Shown here one piece after another: positions 43,563-52,478 of a DNA stretch of 64,000 bases (position 1 is its first letter; the number at the start of each line of letters is the position of its first letter). The position numbers and the translations under genes are program-made. Under the pieces are notes generated by a model, which was not told where the DNA came from, made no database searches, and worked only from the letters and a program-made list of their open reading frames with translations. This DNA is from an uncultured Clostridia bacterium (lineage in GTDB: Bacteria; Bacillota; Clostridia; Christensenellales; QALW01), in contig CAKSKV010000005.1 of assembly GCA_934465535.1 (NCBI GenBank), forward strand, positions 1 through 64,000. The letters run 5' to 3'.

Positions 43563-43985
43563 TTGAGCCGGATGCTTTACAGTGAAACCTACCCGGTGCA
43601 AAAGGACGATTTCCTGCGCGCCGGTGAAGCCAGCGCACGCATAAAGCGCGTCCTTCGCCAGCTCGGAGTGGACTCCGACAAGCTGCGCCGCGCTTCCGTC
43701 GCCGCCTACGAAAGCGAGATCAACCTTATAATTCACTCTTTGGGCGGCACTCTGTCGCTGGAAGTGACCCCCGAAGAAATAATTATAATTTCAAAGGACT
43801 GCGGCCCCGGCATAAAGGATATCTCCCTTGCCATGAAGGAGGGCTGGTCCACCGCCGGGGATTCCATACGCGAAATGGGCTTCGGCGCCGGAATGGGGCT
43901 GCCCAACATGAAGCGCCATTCGGACTTTTTTGACATTTCCTCAAGCGAAAGCGGCACGCTCATAACCATGCGCATACGGCTGTGA
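43563..43985 (+). CDS. Anti-sigma-factor-like HATPase
   Basis: A 140-aa GHKL ATPase of the RsbW/SpoIIAB type from TTG 43563, 7 nt after AAGGAGG. The N-box is in AAYESEINLIIHS, the G1 box in DCGPGIKDIS and the G2 box in GFGAGMGLPNMKRHSD. Such proteins are Ser/Thr kinases of anti-sigma antagonists or relay histidine-kinase-like domains. Its place before a hydrogenase-like protein suggests a redox-sensing signalling module. Confidence 0.87.
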   Translation: MSRMLYSETYPVQKDDFLRAGEASARIKRVLRQLGVDSDKLRRASVAAYESEINLIIHSLGGTLSLEVTPEEIIIISKDCGPGIKDISLAMKEGWSTAGDSIREMGFGAGMGLPNMKRHSDFFDISSSESGTLITMRIRL

Positions 43986-44132
43986 TGCCGTGCAGGCTTG
44001 TTATGAAACAGCCGCAAGCCATCTTACGCAAACTCTAAAACGGCACTTTGCACCGATTTTTTGTGCGCAGGCTTTTGCCTATCGCCGTGAAAAGGCCGTC
44101 ACGAAAGGAAACCGCCGTGAAAGGAGACCGCC

Positions 44133-45452
44133 GTGAGTCAGTATTATCATTCCGTTACACTGGACAAGGAAAAATGCACCGGCTGCACAAGCTGTCTTAA
44201 GCGCTGCCCCACCGAGGCCATACGCGTGCGGGACGGCAAGGCGCGCATTATCCGGGAAAGATGCATCGACTGCGGCGAATGCATACGCGTCTGCCCGCAC
44301 CATGCGAAAATCGCCCTTACGGATCCGCTTTCCGCTCTCGACCGCTTCCGTTTTTCCGTCGCTCTTCCCGCCCCCACGCTTTACGGCCAATTCAAGGGGC
44401 TTGCCGATATCACCTTTGTGCTTAAGGCGCTGCTTGATATAGGCTTTGACGGCGTATACGAAACCAGCGTCGGGGCCGATGTCCTCTCATTACGCATACG
44501 CCCGCTGCTGAAGGCCGGGCTGCACAGGCCGTATATTTCCTCCGCCTGCCCCGCAATAGTACGGCTTATACAGGTGCGCTTTCCCGCCCTGCGGGAAAAC
44601 TTAGTGCCTCTGCGCCCGCCCGTCGAAACGGCCGCGCTGCTTGCACGAAAGCATTTCAGCCTGAAATGGCAGTGCGCTCCCGAGGATATAGGCATATTCT
44701 TTATTTCCCCCTGCCCCGCAAAAATGACAGCGCGCATATCGCCTCTGGGCAATGCCGACTCCGGCATTGACGGCGTGTTATCCATGCTGGAGCTTTACGG
44801 CCCGCTGGAAAGGGCACTCAGCCGCCCCGGAAGCGCGCCGCTGCCCCGGCGTGCCGGGCTTGCGGGCGGAATGGGCTGGGCCGTAAGCGGCGGCGAGGCG
44901 GCGCAGAGCGGCTCGGAAAGCTTTCTTGCCGTGGACGGCATACACAATGTTATCCGCGCCCTTGAGCAGATAGAGGACGGCCGTCTCGGCGAAATTTCCT
45001 TCTTTGAAGGATTAGCCTGCGCCGGGGGCTGTGTGGGCGGCCCCCTAACCTACGAATACGGCTATGTCGCCCGGATGCGCCTTCAGCGCCTTTATCAGCA
45101 GCTTGCAAGAGAGGATCGCGACCACTACCGCTCCGGGGTGCAGGCCGACGGCATCGACATTGCCTTTGACCGCGATATCCCGCCAAACCCGGTATTGAAG
45201 CTGCACCCCGACCTTTCCGCCGCCCTTGAGATGCTGGCGCGTATTGACAAAATAGAGGCCGATTTGCCCGGCCTTGACTGCGGCTCCTGCGGCAGCCCCA
45301 CCTGCCGCTGCCAAGCGGAGGACATCGTGCGCGGCTATTCCAGCGAAATCGACTGCATCTATAAGCTCAAAGAGCGCTACCGCGACCTTGCCGGGGAAAG
45401 CGGCTGCAACACCGTAACTCCGGCCTCCGGCAGCTCCGAAATAAAAACATAA
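44133..45452 (+). CDS. Putative sensory [FeFe]-hydrogenase-like protein
   Basis: A 439-aa protein. Two 4Fe-4S clusters at 15-25 (CTGCTSCLKRC) and 44-54 (CIDCGECIRVC) are followed by the H-cluster domain. Ligands are visible at Cys139 (SSACPAIV), Cys194 (SPCPAKM), and Cys296/Cys300 (GLACAGGC). In catalytic hydrogenases the first motif is TSCCP; here the proton-transfer Cys is Ala138, as in group C/D sensory enzymes. A C-terminal cluster domain (CGSCGSPTC plus C408) ends the protein. It is flanked by DRTGG, HATPase and PHP genes. GTG 44133 follows AAGGAGA. Confidence 0.88.
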   Translation: MSQYYHSVTLDKEKCTGCTSCLKRCPTEAIRVRDGKARIIRERCIDCGECIRVCPHHAKIALTDPLSALDRFRFSVALPAPTLYGQFKGLADITFVLKALLDIGFDGVYETSVGADVLSLRIRPLLKAGLHRPYISSACPAIVRLIQVRFPALRENLVPLRPPVETAALLARKHFSLKWQCAPEDIGIFFISPCPAKMTARISPLGNADSGIDGVLSMLELYGPLERALSRPGSAPLPRRAGLAGGMGWAVSGGEAAQSGSESFLAVDGIHNVIRALEQIEDGRLGEISFFEGLACAGGCVGGPLTYEYGYVARMRLQRLYQQLAREDRDHYRSGVQADGIDIAFDRDIPPNPVLKLHPDLSAALEMLARIDKIEADLPGLDCGSCGSPTCRCQAEDIVRGYSSEIDCIYKLKERYRDLAGESGCNTVTPASGSSEIKT

Positions 45453-45464
45453 GGAGAGAACAAA

Positions 45465-45794
45465 ATGACTGTTGCTCAGCTTGCAAAAATCATCGACGGC
45501 ACCCTTTTGTGCACAGACGGTCTGCGCACCGTTTCCGGCTGTATGTGCTGCGACCTGCTCTCCCTTGCCATGGCGGGGGGCCGGGCCGATATGGCATGGG
45601 TAACCGTGCAGAAGCACATGAATGTTATAGCCGTTGCGGCTCTTCATGAAATGTCCTGCATAATACTCCCCCTTGATATTGTCATGGAAAAGGAGCAGCT
45701 TGACAAGGCCGCACTTGAAGGGATAGCCGTTATACGCTCCCCGCTTGCTGCATACGAAATATGCGGCAGGCTGTATGCTGCCGGCCTTAAATAG
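45465..45794 (+). CDS. DRTGG-domain protein
   Basis: A 109-aa paralogue of the first gene of the operon, sharing the final EICGRLYAAGL segment with ACGRLYALGL of the 43159 product. It is more hydrophobic in its middle part and lacks the first protein's CGCDL cluster in the same form (here CMCCDLLS). AAGGAGAG precedes ATG 45465. Confidence 0.83.
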   Translation: MTVAQLAKIIDGTLLCTDGLRTVSGCMCCDLLSLAMAGGRADMAWVTVQKHMNVIAVAALHEMSCIILPLDIVMEKEQLDKAALEGIAVIRSPLAAYEICGRLYAAGLK

Positions 45795-45811
45795 CGTATC
45801 GGAGGCGACAT

Positions 45812-46516
45812 ATGCTGCTTTATGCCGATTTACACATACACAGCTGTCTGTCCCCCTGCGCCGACGGGCTTATGACGCCCAATAACATTGCCAACATGGC
45901 CTTTATAAAGGGGCTTGACATAATAGCCGTAACCGATCACAACACCTGCGCGCAGCTTCCCGCCATCGCAAGCGCGGCAAAACGCGCAGGGGTGACCCTT
46001 GTGCCGGGAATGGAGCTGGAAACGCAGGAGGAGGTGCATACTTTGGCCTATTTTCCCTCCGTGGAGGCCGCCTGCGCTTTTTCCCGCGAAATATATCGGC
46101 TGCTGCCCGATATAAAATGCAATACGCATTTTTTCGGAGAACAGACTCTGCTTGATGAAAACGACGAGCCTGCCGGCTGCGAGGAAAAGCTGCTGCTTTC
46201 CCCCGTTCCCATATCCCTTGAGCGCGGCTTTGCAATGCTGCGCGATTACGGCGGTGTCGGAGTGCCCGCCCATATAGACCGCCCCGGTCACGGCATGATC
46301 CCGATGCTGGGCTTTATCGATCCGCATCTGGGAGTGCGCTGCGCCGAAATATCGCCGCGCGGCATTGCCTGCGGCTTTTCGGAATTCGACCCCGCTCTGC
46401 GCCTTCTTTCCTCCTCCGATGCCCACCGCCTTGAGGATATTCTGGAGCGCGTGCAGGCGCTGGAGCTTAAGCAAAACAGCGCAGAGGCCGTTATTGCCTA
46501 TGCCCGCGGAAACTGA
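45812..46516 (+). CDS. PHP-domain metal-dependent phosphoesterase
   Basis: A 234-aa PHP protein. Metal ligands are seen in DLHIHSCLSPC (near 6-16), AVTDHNT (near 39-45), the PGMELETQEEVHTLAYF segment (near 65-81), VPAHIDR (near 151) and SSDAHRLED (near 205). It probably hydrolyses a small phosphate ester or nucleotide. Last gene of the hydrogenase-like operon, 17 bp after the second DRTGG gene. Confidence 0.88.
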   Translation: MLLYADLHIHSCLSPCADGLMTPNNIANMAFIKGLDIIAVTDHNTCAQLPAIASAAKRAGVTLVPGMELETQEEVHTLAYFPSVEAACAFSREIYRLLPDIKCNTHFFGEQTLLDENDEPAGCEEKLLLSPVPISLERGFAMLRDYGGVGVPAHIDRPGHGMIPMLGFIDPHLGVRCAEISPRGIACGFSEFDPALRLLSSSDAHRLEDILERVQALELKQNSAEAVIAYARGN

Positions 46517-46564
46517 AAACGCAAGGTCCTCACGCTCATATCGGCGCTGACCCTGCGTTTTTTA
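46517..46564 (+). terminator. Terminator of the hydrogenase-like operon
   Basis: AAAACGCAAGGTC pairs with GACCCTGCGTTTT (one bulge) around a 20-nt loop, with TTTTTT at the end. Confidence 0.7.
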
Positions 46565-46655
46565 TACTCTCTGTTTTTCTGTTAAGCCCGTTTGTTTATT
46601 TGTTTATCATGTTTTGTCTCTGCCGGGCGCGGCTTTTACGCCGTGCATAAATGCC

Positions 46656-47510
46656 TTACTGCTCAACATAAAGTATGCCCAGCGTGCCGTAGCCGCAATG
46701 GCTGGATACCACACAGCCCGCACGGGTAACAAGCACCTCTTTGAAATATCCGAGGGATTCAACATAATCCCGTACCCTTGCAAGCACATCGTCGTCAATG
46801 CCGGAATGAGTGATGAAAACGCGGTCGGGGCGCGCCTTAAGCAGCTCCGGCGTCATTTTTTTTGCATATTTAAGAAGTGCGCGTCCTATGCTGCCCTGAA
46901 ACTTGACATCGGGACGCATAACTCCGTTTTCCACCACTATGCAGGGCTTAATGCCCAGCGCCGCCGCGCCGATAGCCGCAATTGCCGAGCATCTGCCGCC
47001 GCGTCTTAAGTATGTGGTGGAATCCACAAGGAAGCTGGCGCGCACCTTGTCCACAAAGCTTTTCTCCAGCTCCTGCTTTATTTCCATAACGCCCATGCCG
47101 CTTTGCGCAAGCTCGCAGGCGCGGATAACGCTGTGTCCCACGCCGGTGGAAAGGTTACGGGAATCCAGCACCGCAATACGCTCCGGGGCGATTTCGGCAG
47201 CCGCCATGGAGGCAATATGATGGGAGGCCGACATTTCCGAGGAAATGCCCGTATAGAAAATATCAAAGCCCTCGTTTATATATTTTTCAAACACCGCGCG
47301 GACATCCTCCTGCGAAATGGCAGAGGTTTTCGGCACCGTTTTATGCTCATCCGCCCAGGCATAAACCTCATCCGGGGTTATTTCCTTGCCGTCGCGATAG
47401 ATTTTATCATCCAGCGCCACAAACAGCGATACTATCTCCACATCATACCTTTTAACAAGCTCCGGCGAAAGATCGCAGGTACTGTCCGCCACAATTTTGA
47501 TCTTATTCAT
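46656..47510 (-). CDS. DegV family fatty-acid-binding protein
   Basis: A 284-aa protein of the FakB/DegV family. The N terminus KIVADSTCDLSPEL holds the TCDLS ligand loop. FYTGISSEMSASH (near 80-93) and TYLRRGGRCSAIAA (near 165) line the fatty-acid pocket. Such proteins present fatty acids to FakA kinase for phospholipid synthesis. No fakA is seen in this window. GGAGGAGAG precedes the ATG. Confidence 0.92.
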   Translation of the reverse strand: MNKIKIVADSTCDLSPELVKRYDVEIVSLFVALDDKIYRDGKEITPDEVYAWADEHKTVPKTSAISQEDVRAVFEKYINEGFDIFYTGISSEMSASHHIASMAAAEIAPERIAVLDSRNLSTGVGHSVIRACELAQSGMGVMEIKQELEKSFVDKVRASFLVDSTTYLRRGGRCSAIAAIGAAALGIKPCIVVENGVMRPDVKFQGSIGRALLKYAKKMTPELLKARPDRVFITHSGIDDDVLARVRDYVESLGYFKEVLVTRAGCVVSSHCGYGTLGILYVEQ

Positions 47511-47826
47511 AATAATATCTCTCCTCCCGGCCGAAAAGGCCTTCCCCGCGCCGATTCTGCCGTGATTTTTCTTTTTGCCCTATAAATACTGTCTGTAACA
47601 GGATTATAGCATAAAGCCCCCGTTTTTTGCCATTAAAATTTTTTAACAGAATGTTAAATATGGGCGCAAAAAAGCCCGTTTCTCCTGCTATGGCGCACAA
47701 AGTCCCGTTTTTAAGCAAAAACGGCGCTGCAAGGCGCACTCCGTTATGAAGCTCCTCTTGCCGTGCCGTCCGTTTTCAAAGCAGCTTGCAAATGCATCCG
47801 CCCGCAAAAGCGCGCCCGAAAGTGCG
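47511..47826 (-). promoter_or_regulatory. 316-bp gap with degV promoter
   Basis: On the minus strand TATGC-TATAAT (TATAAT at 47608-47603 with an extended TG motif) points to degV, leaving a 90-nt leader. The -35 region is poor. The rest up to 47826 shows no gene and no clear terminator for the upstream ispA/DUF212 operon. Confidence 0.55.
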
Positions 47827-48279
47827 TCAGATAAAATAATAGCTTATAAGCGCCACCGCTATGCCAAGCACCGCGCCGGCAAACACCTGAAGCGGGGTAT
47901 GCCCAAGCAGCTCCCGCAGCTTTTCCCCGGTAACCATCCTTTTGTGCTCCACAAGTTCCATTATTTCATTTAACACCTTTGCCTGCTCCCCCGCGGCGCG
48001 GCGCACACCACTTGCATCGTACATTACTATAACCGCAAGTATAAGGGCTATTGCCGTTTCCGTGCTTGCCCAGCCGGAATAAAGCCCGGTAAGCAAAAAA
48101 AGCGTCATTACCGTGGAGGAATGGGACGAAGGCATTCCGCCGGAGGCAAACATCAGCCGGAAATCCAGTCTTTTTTCATCAATAAGCACAATGATTATCT
48201 TAAGCAGCTGCGCCGCAAGATAGGAAAAAAAGCAGGTTACGGCTATTTTGTTTTGAAAAATCGTAAAAAAATCCGCCAT
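47827..48279 (-). CDS. Divergent PAP2 family protein (DUF212)
   Basis: A 150-aa membrane protein with four or five helices. GGMPSSHSSTV (47-57) is the divergent phosphatase motif of this family, and DASGVRRAAGEQAKVLNE follows a membrane helix. It probably acts on a lipid phosphate, perhaps an isoprenoid, as it follows the prenyl synthase gene ispA. GGAGAG lies 10 nt before the ATG. Confidence 0.9.
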   Translation of the reverse strand: MADFFTIFQNKIAVTCFFSYLAAQLLKIIIVLIDEKRLDFRLMFASGGMPSSHSSTVMTLFLLTGLYSGWASTETAIALILAVIVMYDASGVRRAAGEQAKVLNEIMELVEHKRMVTGEKLRELLGHTPLQVFAGAVLGIAVALISYYFI

Positions 48280-48306
48280 CTGGAATCAGCTCTCCAAAAT
48301 TCCCGC

Positions 48307-49185
48307 TCAGTTATCGCGGGCCGTAATAAAATATGCAAGCTCCCGGAAAAAGCCGTCTGCGGCATCCCCGGCCAACTCGGCTGCGCGCGCCGTCATTTCG
48401 CGGGCAATATCGCGCGCCTTTTCCAGCCCGTAGAGCGTAACATAGGTAACCTTGCCGTCGTTTGCGTCGCTGCCCGTATTTTTGCCCAGCTTCTTGGCAT
48501 CCCCGGTAACATCAAGGATATCGTCCGTTATCTGGAACGCAACCCCTATAAGGCGCGCATATTCGTCAAAGCGCTCAAGCGCCTCATCGGGCGCACCGGC
48601 AATGTGCGCACCCGCCAGCACGGCTCCCCGTATCATGTCCGCCGTTTTATGCTCGTGAATGTAATCAAGCTCCCCGGGCGTTATTTGTTTGCCCTCGCTC
48701 AGCACATCCTGCCACTGCCCCGCCACCATGCCGCGTATTCCCGCCGCATGCGCAATATCGGCGCAGGCCGCAAGCGCACGCTTTGGCTCCTCCGACTTAA
48801 GCGCGCCGGAGAGCATAACCTCAAAGGCATAGCTTAAAAGCGCGTCCCCGGCAAGCAGCGCCCTGCGCTCGTCAAAGGCCACATGGCTTGTAGGTCTGCC
48901 CCGGCGCATGGTATCGTTATCAATGCAGGGCAGATCGTCATGTATAAGCGAATAGGTGTGTATAAGCTCTATTGCGCAGGCAAAGGGCATTGCCTCCTCC
49001 TGTCTGCCGCCGAAGGCGCGGCAGGTTTCCAGCACAAGCGCCGGACGCAGCCGCTTTCCGCCCGCCATAACGCTGTATGCCATAACCTCCTGAAGATGTG
49101 CGGGCACCGCCGCCTCCGGCTGAAAAAGCTCTTTAAGCGCCTTGTCCACCGCCGATGCATCCTGTGCCAGTCTTTCCTTAAGCAT
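48307..49185 (-). CDS. ispA: Polyprenyl (farnesyl/geranyl) diphosphate synthase
   Basis: A 292-aa short-chain trans-prenyl synthase. First Asp-rich motif DDLPCIDND (near 84-92), second motif DDILD (near 224-228), and the GGKRLRPALVLE start. The two-residue insertion in the first motif is typical of bacterial farnesyl/geranyl synthases. It condenses IPP with DMAPP/GPP. It follows xseB, the common xseA-xseB-ispA order. Confidence 0.95.
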   Translation of the reverse strand: MLKERLAQDASAVDKALKELFQPEAAVPAHLQEVMAYSVMAGGKRLRPALVLETCRAFGGRQEEAMPFACAIELIHTYSLIHDDLPCIDNDTMRRGRPTSHVAFDERRALLAGDALLSYAFEVMLSGALKSEEPKRALAACADIAHAAGIRGMVAGQWQDVLSEGKQITPGELDYIHEHKTADMIRGAVLAGAHIAGAPDEALERFDEYARLIGVAFQITDDILDVTGDAKKLGKNTGSDANDGKVTYVTLYGLEKARDIAREMTARAAELAGDAADGFFRELAYFITARDN

Positions 49186-49271
49186 ATAAGCTCCTCCCGC
49201 TAAGGCGGCAAAAACGCCCCGCGATCATAAATTAAGTACGGTATAATCCTTTTTACACGCCGTCTGTGTGT

Positions 49272-49532
49272 TTAATCCTTGTTTGTATAAGCATCCGGTA
49301 CGGGCTGCACCGTAACTTCGCCGTCCGCCTGCTCCTTAAGCACCTCAATGCGTCTGTCCGCCGCATCCAGCAGAGCGCGGCACTGCTTTATAAGCCCCAC
49401 CGCGGTTTCATATGCCGATATGGATTCCTCCAGCGTCATATCGCCGCTTTCCATAGCGGCAAGTATTTCCTGAAGGCGCTCCATTGCCTGCTCGTAGCCG
49501 ATATCCTTGTCCGCCGTTTTTTTGTTTGCCAT
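49272..49532 (-). CDS. xseB: Exodeoxyribonuclease VII small subunit
   Basis: An 86-aa helical protein with GYEQAMERLQEILAAMESGDMTLEES (the family core, key residues) and a coiled coil. It binds XseA, encoded 65 bp upstream. Confidence 0.95.
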   Translation of the reverse strand: MANKKTADKDIGYEQAMERLQEILAAMESGDMTLEESISAYETAVGLIKQCRALLDAADRRIEVLKEQADGEVTVQPVPDAYTNKD

Positions 49533-49597
49533 AATTGCCTCCTGTCCGCCCCCGTATTTGCAAAAGGCGGCGAATTTTTCAGTGCATTTTGCGCCTG

Positions 49598-50791
49598 TTA
49601 CGGAAGTACCTCTTCCACCCGGGTCAGCGCCTCGCCCTTTTCAAAGCGTATGCGCACTTTGTCCTCTCTTTTAAGGGTCGAAGCCTCCCTTACCGCCTGT
49701 CCGTTTGCGTCAAATGCCACCGCATACCCTCTGGAAAGCACCCTGAGGGGAGACAGTGCATCAGCGCGGGCGCAAACACGCTCAAGCAGCGCCTCCGCCC
49801 TTGTTACTTTCTCGGCTGTCAGCCGTTCCAGCTCCCGATATATTTCATCCGTCTGCTGCTCCCGCCGCTCCGTAATACGGGCGGGCTGCTTTATTATATA
49901 ATGCTCCGCCGCCTTGTCCGTAAGCAGCCGGCTGCGCTTTATTTTATCGCGCGCCCGTGCTTCAATATGCGCAAGCAGACCCTCGGCAGCCGCACACAGC
50001 TTGCCCGTATCCGGCACCGCCAGCTCCGCCGCATGAGTGGGCGTTGCCGCCCGCACATCCGCCGCCATGTCGCACAGGGTGAAATCCACCTCGTGCCCCA
50101 CCGCGCTTATTATGGGAACCCGGCACGCCGCCACGGCGCGCACCACTCTTTCATCGTTAAAGCACCACAGATCCTCCGCGCTGCCCCCGCCGCGCCCGAT
50201 AATGATTGTATCCACATCGAAGCGCTGAACAAGCTCCAGCCCGTGCACTATTGCGGGCGGCGCGTCCGCCCCCTGCACCGGCACCGGGGAAAGCAGTATG
50301 TCCACCCCCGCGCCTCTCTGTGCGCTCACCTTGAGAATATCGTGAAAAACAGCCCCCGCCGCCGAGGTGACCACGCCTATCCTTCGCGGAAAAAGCGGCA
50401 GCTCCCGTTTGCGGGACTGCGCAAACAGCCCCTCCGCCGCAAGGCGCGCCTTAAGCTCCTCCAGTTTTTTATAAAGCTCGCCGTCCCCGACAGGCTCCAT
50501 GCGGGAAACCACCAGCTGATATTTTCCTTTTTCCGTATACACGGTAGGGCTTGCGGTAACTATTACGCGGTCGCCGTTTGCGGGCTTGAAGGTAAGCCCG
50601 TAATTTGCGCCGCGGAAAAATGCACAGTCCACCGCCGCGCGCTCATCCTTGAGGGTAAAATACATATGCCCGGAGGGATACTTGTTAAAGCCGCTTATCT
50701 CTCCCTCCACCCTTATACCGTTAAGTGCGGAATCCGCCGTAAGCATACGCCTGATATATTCGTTAAGCTGATATACGCCTATCGGTTCCAT
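49598..50791 (-). CDS. xseA: Exodeoxyribonuclease VII large subunit
   Basis: A 397-aa protein from ATG 50791 (MEPIGVYQLNEYI), with GGAGG 7 nt upstream. An N-terminal OB fold (VEGEISGFNKYPSGHMYFTLKD in parts) is followed by the catalytic core with RIGVVTSAAGAVFHDIL, IIGRGGGSAEDLW and SAVGHEVDFTLCDMAAD. It degrades single-stranded DNA to oligonucleotides. Confidence 0.96.
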   Translation of the reverse strand: MEPIGVYQLNEYIRRMLTADSALNGIRVEGEISGFNKYPSGHMYFTLKDERAAVDCAFFRGANYGLTFKPANGDRVIVTASPTVYTEKGKYQLVVSRMEPVGDGELYKKLEELKARLAAEGLFAQSRKRELPLFPRRIGVVTSAAGAVFHDILKVSAQRGAGVDILLSPVPVQGADAPPAIVHGLELVQRFDVDTIIIGRGGGSAEDLWCFNDERVVRAVAACRVPIISAVGHEVDFTLCDMAADVRAATPTHAAELAVPDTGKLCAAAEGLLAHIEARARDKIKRSRLLTDKAAEHYIIKQPARITERREQQTDEIYRELERLTAEKVTRAEALLERVCARADALSPLRVLSRGYAVAFDANGQAVREASTLKREDKVRIRFEKGEALTRVEEVLP

Positions 50792-50877
50792 AAACACCCC
50801 TCCGGCAGTCCGTTTTTATAAGCGATTCATTTTTTATGCGTTTTTTTCGCGTTTTTTAACGCTTTTTTGCCCGTTTT

Positions 50878-51855
50878 TTATAGGTTTTTTTCGCTTTTTT
50901 CCGCATTTTCGGAGGCGGCATAGCACCTCTGCGCTATCAAAGCCACCCCGCAGGCATTGTCGGCGCTGAGCTCCGGAGAGGCGAAAAACACCCGCAGACT
51001 GGGGTTTATCTTGCTCAGCTCACCCTGAAGCGCCGCTCTTAAATACTTACTGGAGGCCACGCCGCCGCTTATTAGCGCCGTAAAGCAGCCCGTGCGCAGC
51101 GCCGCATTCTCCAACATCGCGCACAGCGTCCGCACTATCGCATCCATGACCGCCTCGGCCAGCGCCGACTTGCTCACCCCCGCCTCAATGGCGCGCATAG
51201 CCGCTGCCTCGGTGCCGGAAAGGCTGCATTTTTCGCCGTCGGTATACACAGGCAGCTTTATCCTTTTGCCGTCGTAGGCCACCGCCAGCTCATCGATAAA
51301 CCGGCCGCTGGGAAAAGAAAAGCCCAGCGCCACGCCCACGCGGTCTATAAGCTGACCCGCGCTTATATCCCCCGTTTTCATGGCTATTCTGCACACGGGA
51401 AGGCCGTTTTTCATTTCGGTTTCCAGCACCTCGGTGGTTCCGCCCGAAAGATGCACCGCCAGAAAGCGCGGAAGTGCTATGGCAGAGGCATAAAGCGCCG
51501 CCATTATGTGCCCGCTCTGATGGTCGGTGCGGTACAGCGGGCAGCCGAAAGAATGCGAAAGCATTTCCGCCATGCGCACGCCGGCATAAAACACCGGCAT
51601 ATAAGAGCCGGCACAGTTGCGCGGATGCTCGCTTACGGCAATGGCATCGGGATGCCCGCCCACCTGCTGTACAAGCTCGCCGTAAAGCTGCGGCATTGCA
51701 TTGACATGCTGATAAAAGCCCTCGCTCTGACGCAGACCGCGCTGACCGTCCGGGACGGAAAGCAGCCTGCGCTTTGAGGCAATAATTTTACCGTTTTCAT
51801 CCACTGCCGCCACCGAAGTGGTGTAGCAGCTTGTATCAAAGCCGAAAAAAATCAT
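50878..51855 (-). CDS. TsaD/Kae1-like protein (peptidase M22 family paralogue)
   Basis: A 325-aa ASKHA-fold protein. It starts IFFGFDTSCYTTSVAAVD and has HQSGH (near 112-116), matching the metal-binding HxxGH of TsaD, plus a phosphate loop HLSGGTTEVL and ISGGVASSKYLR near the C terminus. In Clostridia such a paralogue often sits between nusB and xseA, apart from the true tsaD. A role in the t6A tRNA modification is possible but unproven. It overlaps the nusB stop by 4 bp. Confidence 0.85.
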   Translation of the reverse strand: MIFFGFDTSCYTTSVAAVDENGKIIASKRRLLSVPDGQRGLRQSEGFYQHVNAMPQLYGELVQQVGGHPDAIAVSEHPRNCAGSYMPVFYAGVRMAEMLSHSFGCPLYRTDHQSGHIMAALYASAIALPRFLAVHLSGGTTEVLETEMKNGLPVCRIAMKTGDISAGQLIDRVGVALGFSFPSGRFIDELAVAYDGKRIKLPVYTDGEKCSLSGTEAAAMRAIEAGVSKSALAEAVMDAIVRTLCAMLENAALRTGCFTALISGGVASSKYLRAALQGELSKINPSLRVFFASPELSADNACGVALIAQRCYAASENAEKSEKNL

Positions 51856-52253
51856 AATGTGTTTTTCATGCAGCCGTCCAGCACGCCGTTAATAAAGGAC
51901 GGGCCGCCCTCCTCACAATACAGCTTTGAAAGATTTACCGCCTCGTTTATGGCCACCTTAGGCGGCACATCGCTCATATACATCATTTCGCATATTGCAA
52001 GGCGCATAAGGGAAAGATCTGCCCGCGGAATTCTGGAAAGCCTCCAGTGCAGGCTGTTTTTTTCGATGGCGGCATCTATTTCCGCGCGATTTTCGTCATA
52101 GGCGGCAAGCACACGGGTTATGTATTCCATGTCGGCATCGGTAAGCTCGACATCGCCGAAGAGCTGGCGATAGTTTTCCGGCGCGGTGCGGATATTGTAG
52201 GACCGTTCAAACAAAAGACAAAACGCCACTTCTCTGGCTTCTACTCTTGACAT
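51852..52253 (-). CDS. nusB: Transcription antitermination factor NusB
   Basis: A 133-aa helical protein. It begins SRVEAREVAFCLLFERSYN and ends with PPKVAINEAVNLSKLY and FINGVLDG, all typical of NusB. It binds boxA RNA with NusE in rRNA antitermination. First gene of a nusB-tsaD-like-xseA-xseB-ispA-DUF212 operon. Confidence 0.95.
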   Translation of the reverse strand: MSRVEAREVAFCLLFERSYNIRTAPENYRQLFGDVELTDADMEYITRVLAAYDENRAEIDAAIEKNSLHWRLSRIPRADLSLMRLAICEMMYMSDVPPKVAINEAVNLSKLYCEEGGPSFINGVLDGCMKNTL

Positions 52254-52366
52254 AATTTTACCTCATTCCAAAGCCCCGGAATATGCTTTTTTACGGCTTA
52301 CCGGCGGCGAAGTTTTTACGGAATTGTTCAACACTGTATTTTATCACACATTGCAGCTTTTAACAA

Positions 52367-52392
52367 TGAAAAAAACGGTCCTGCAAGGACCG
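52367..52392 (-). terminator. Terminator of the dnaJ-like gene group
   Basis: On the minus strand CGGTCCT, loop TGC, AGGACCG, then TTTTTTT. It lies between the DnaJ-domain gene and nusB. Confidence 0.88.
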
Positions 52393-52478
52393 AAAAATCG
52401 CAGCCGCGCTGCGGCGCATTTTGTATGCGCTCCCATGCCGTTTTTTGTTTTGCGGCATTTCCTAAAAGGGGGCTATAA

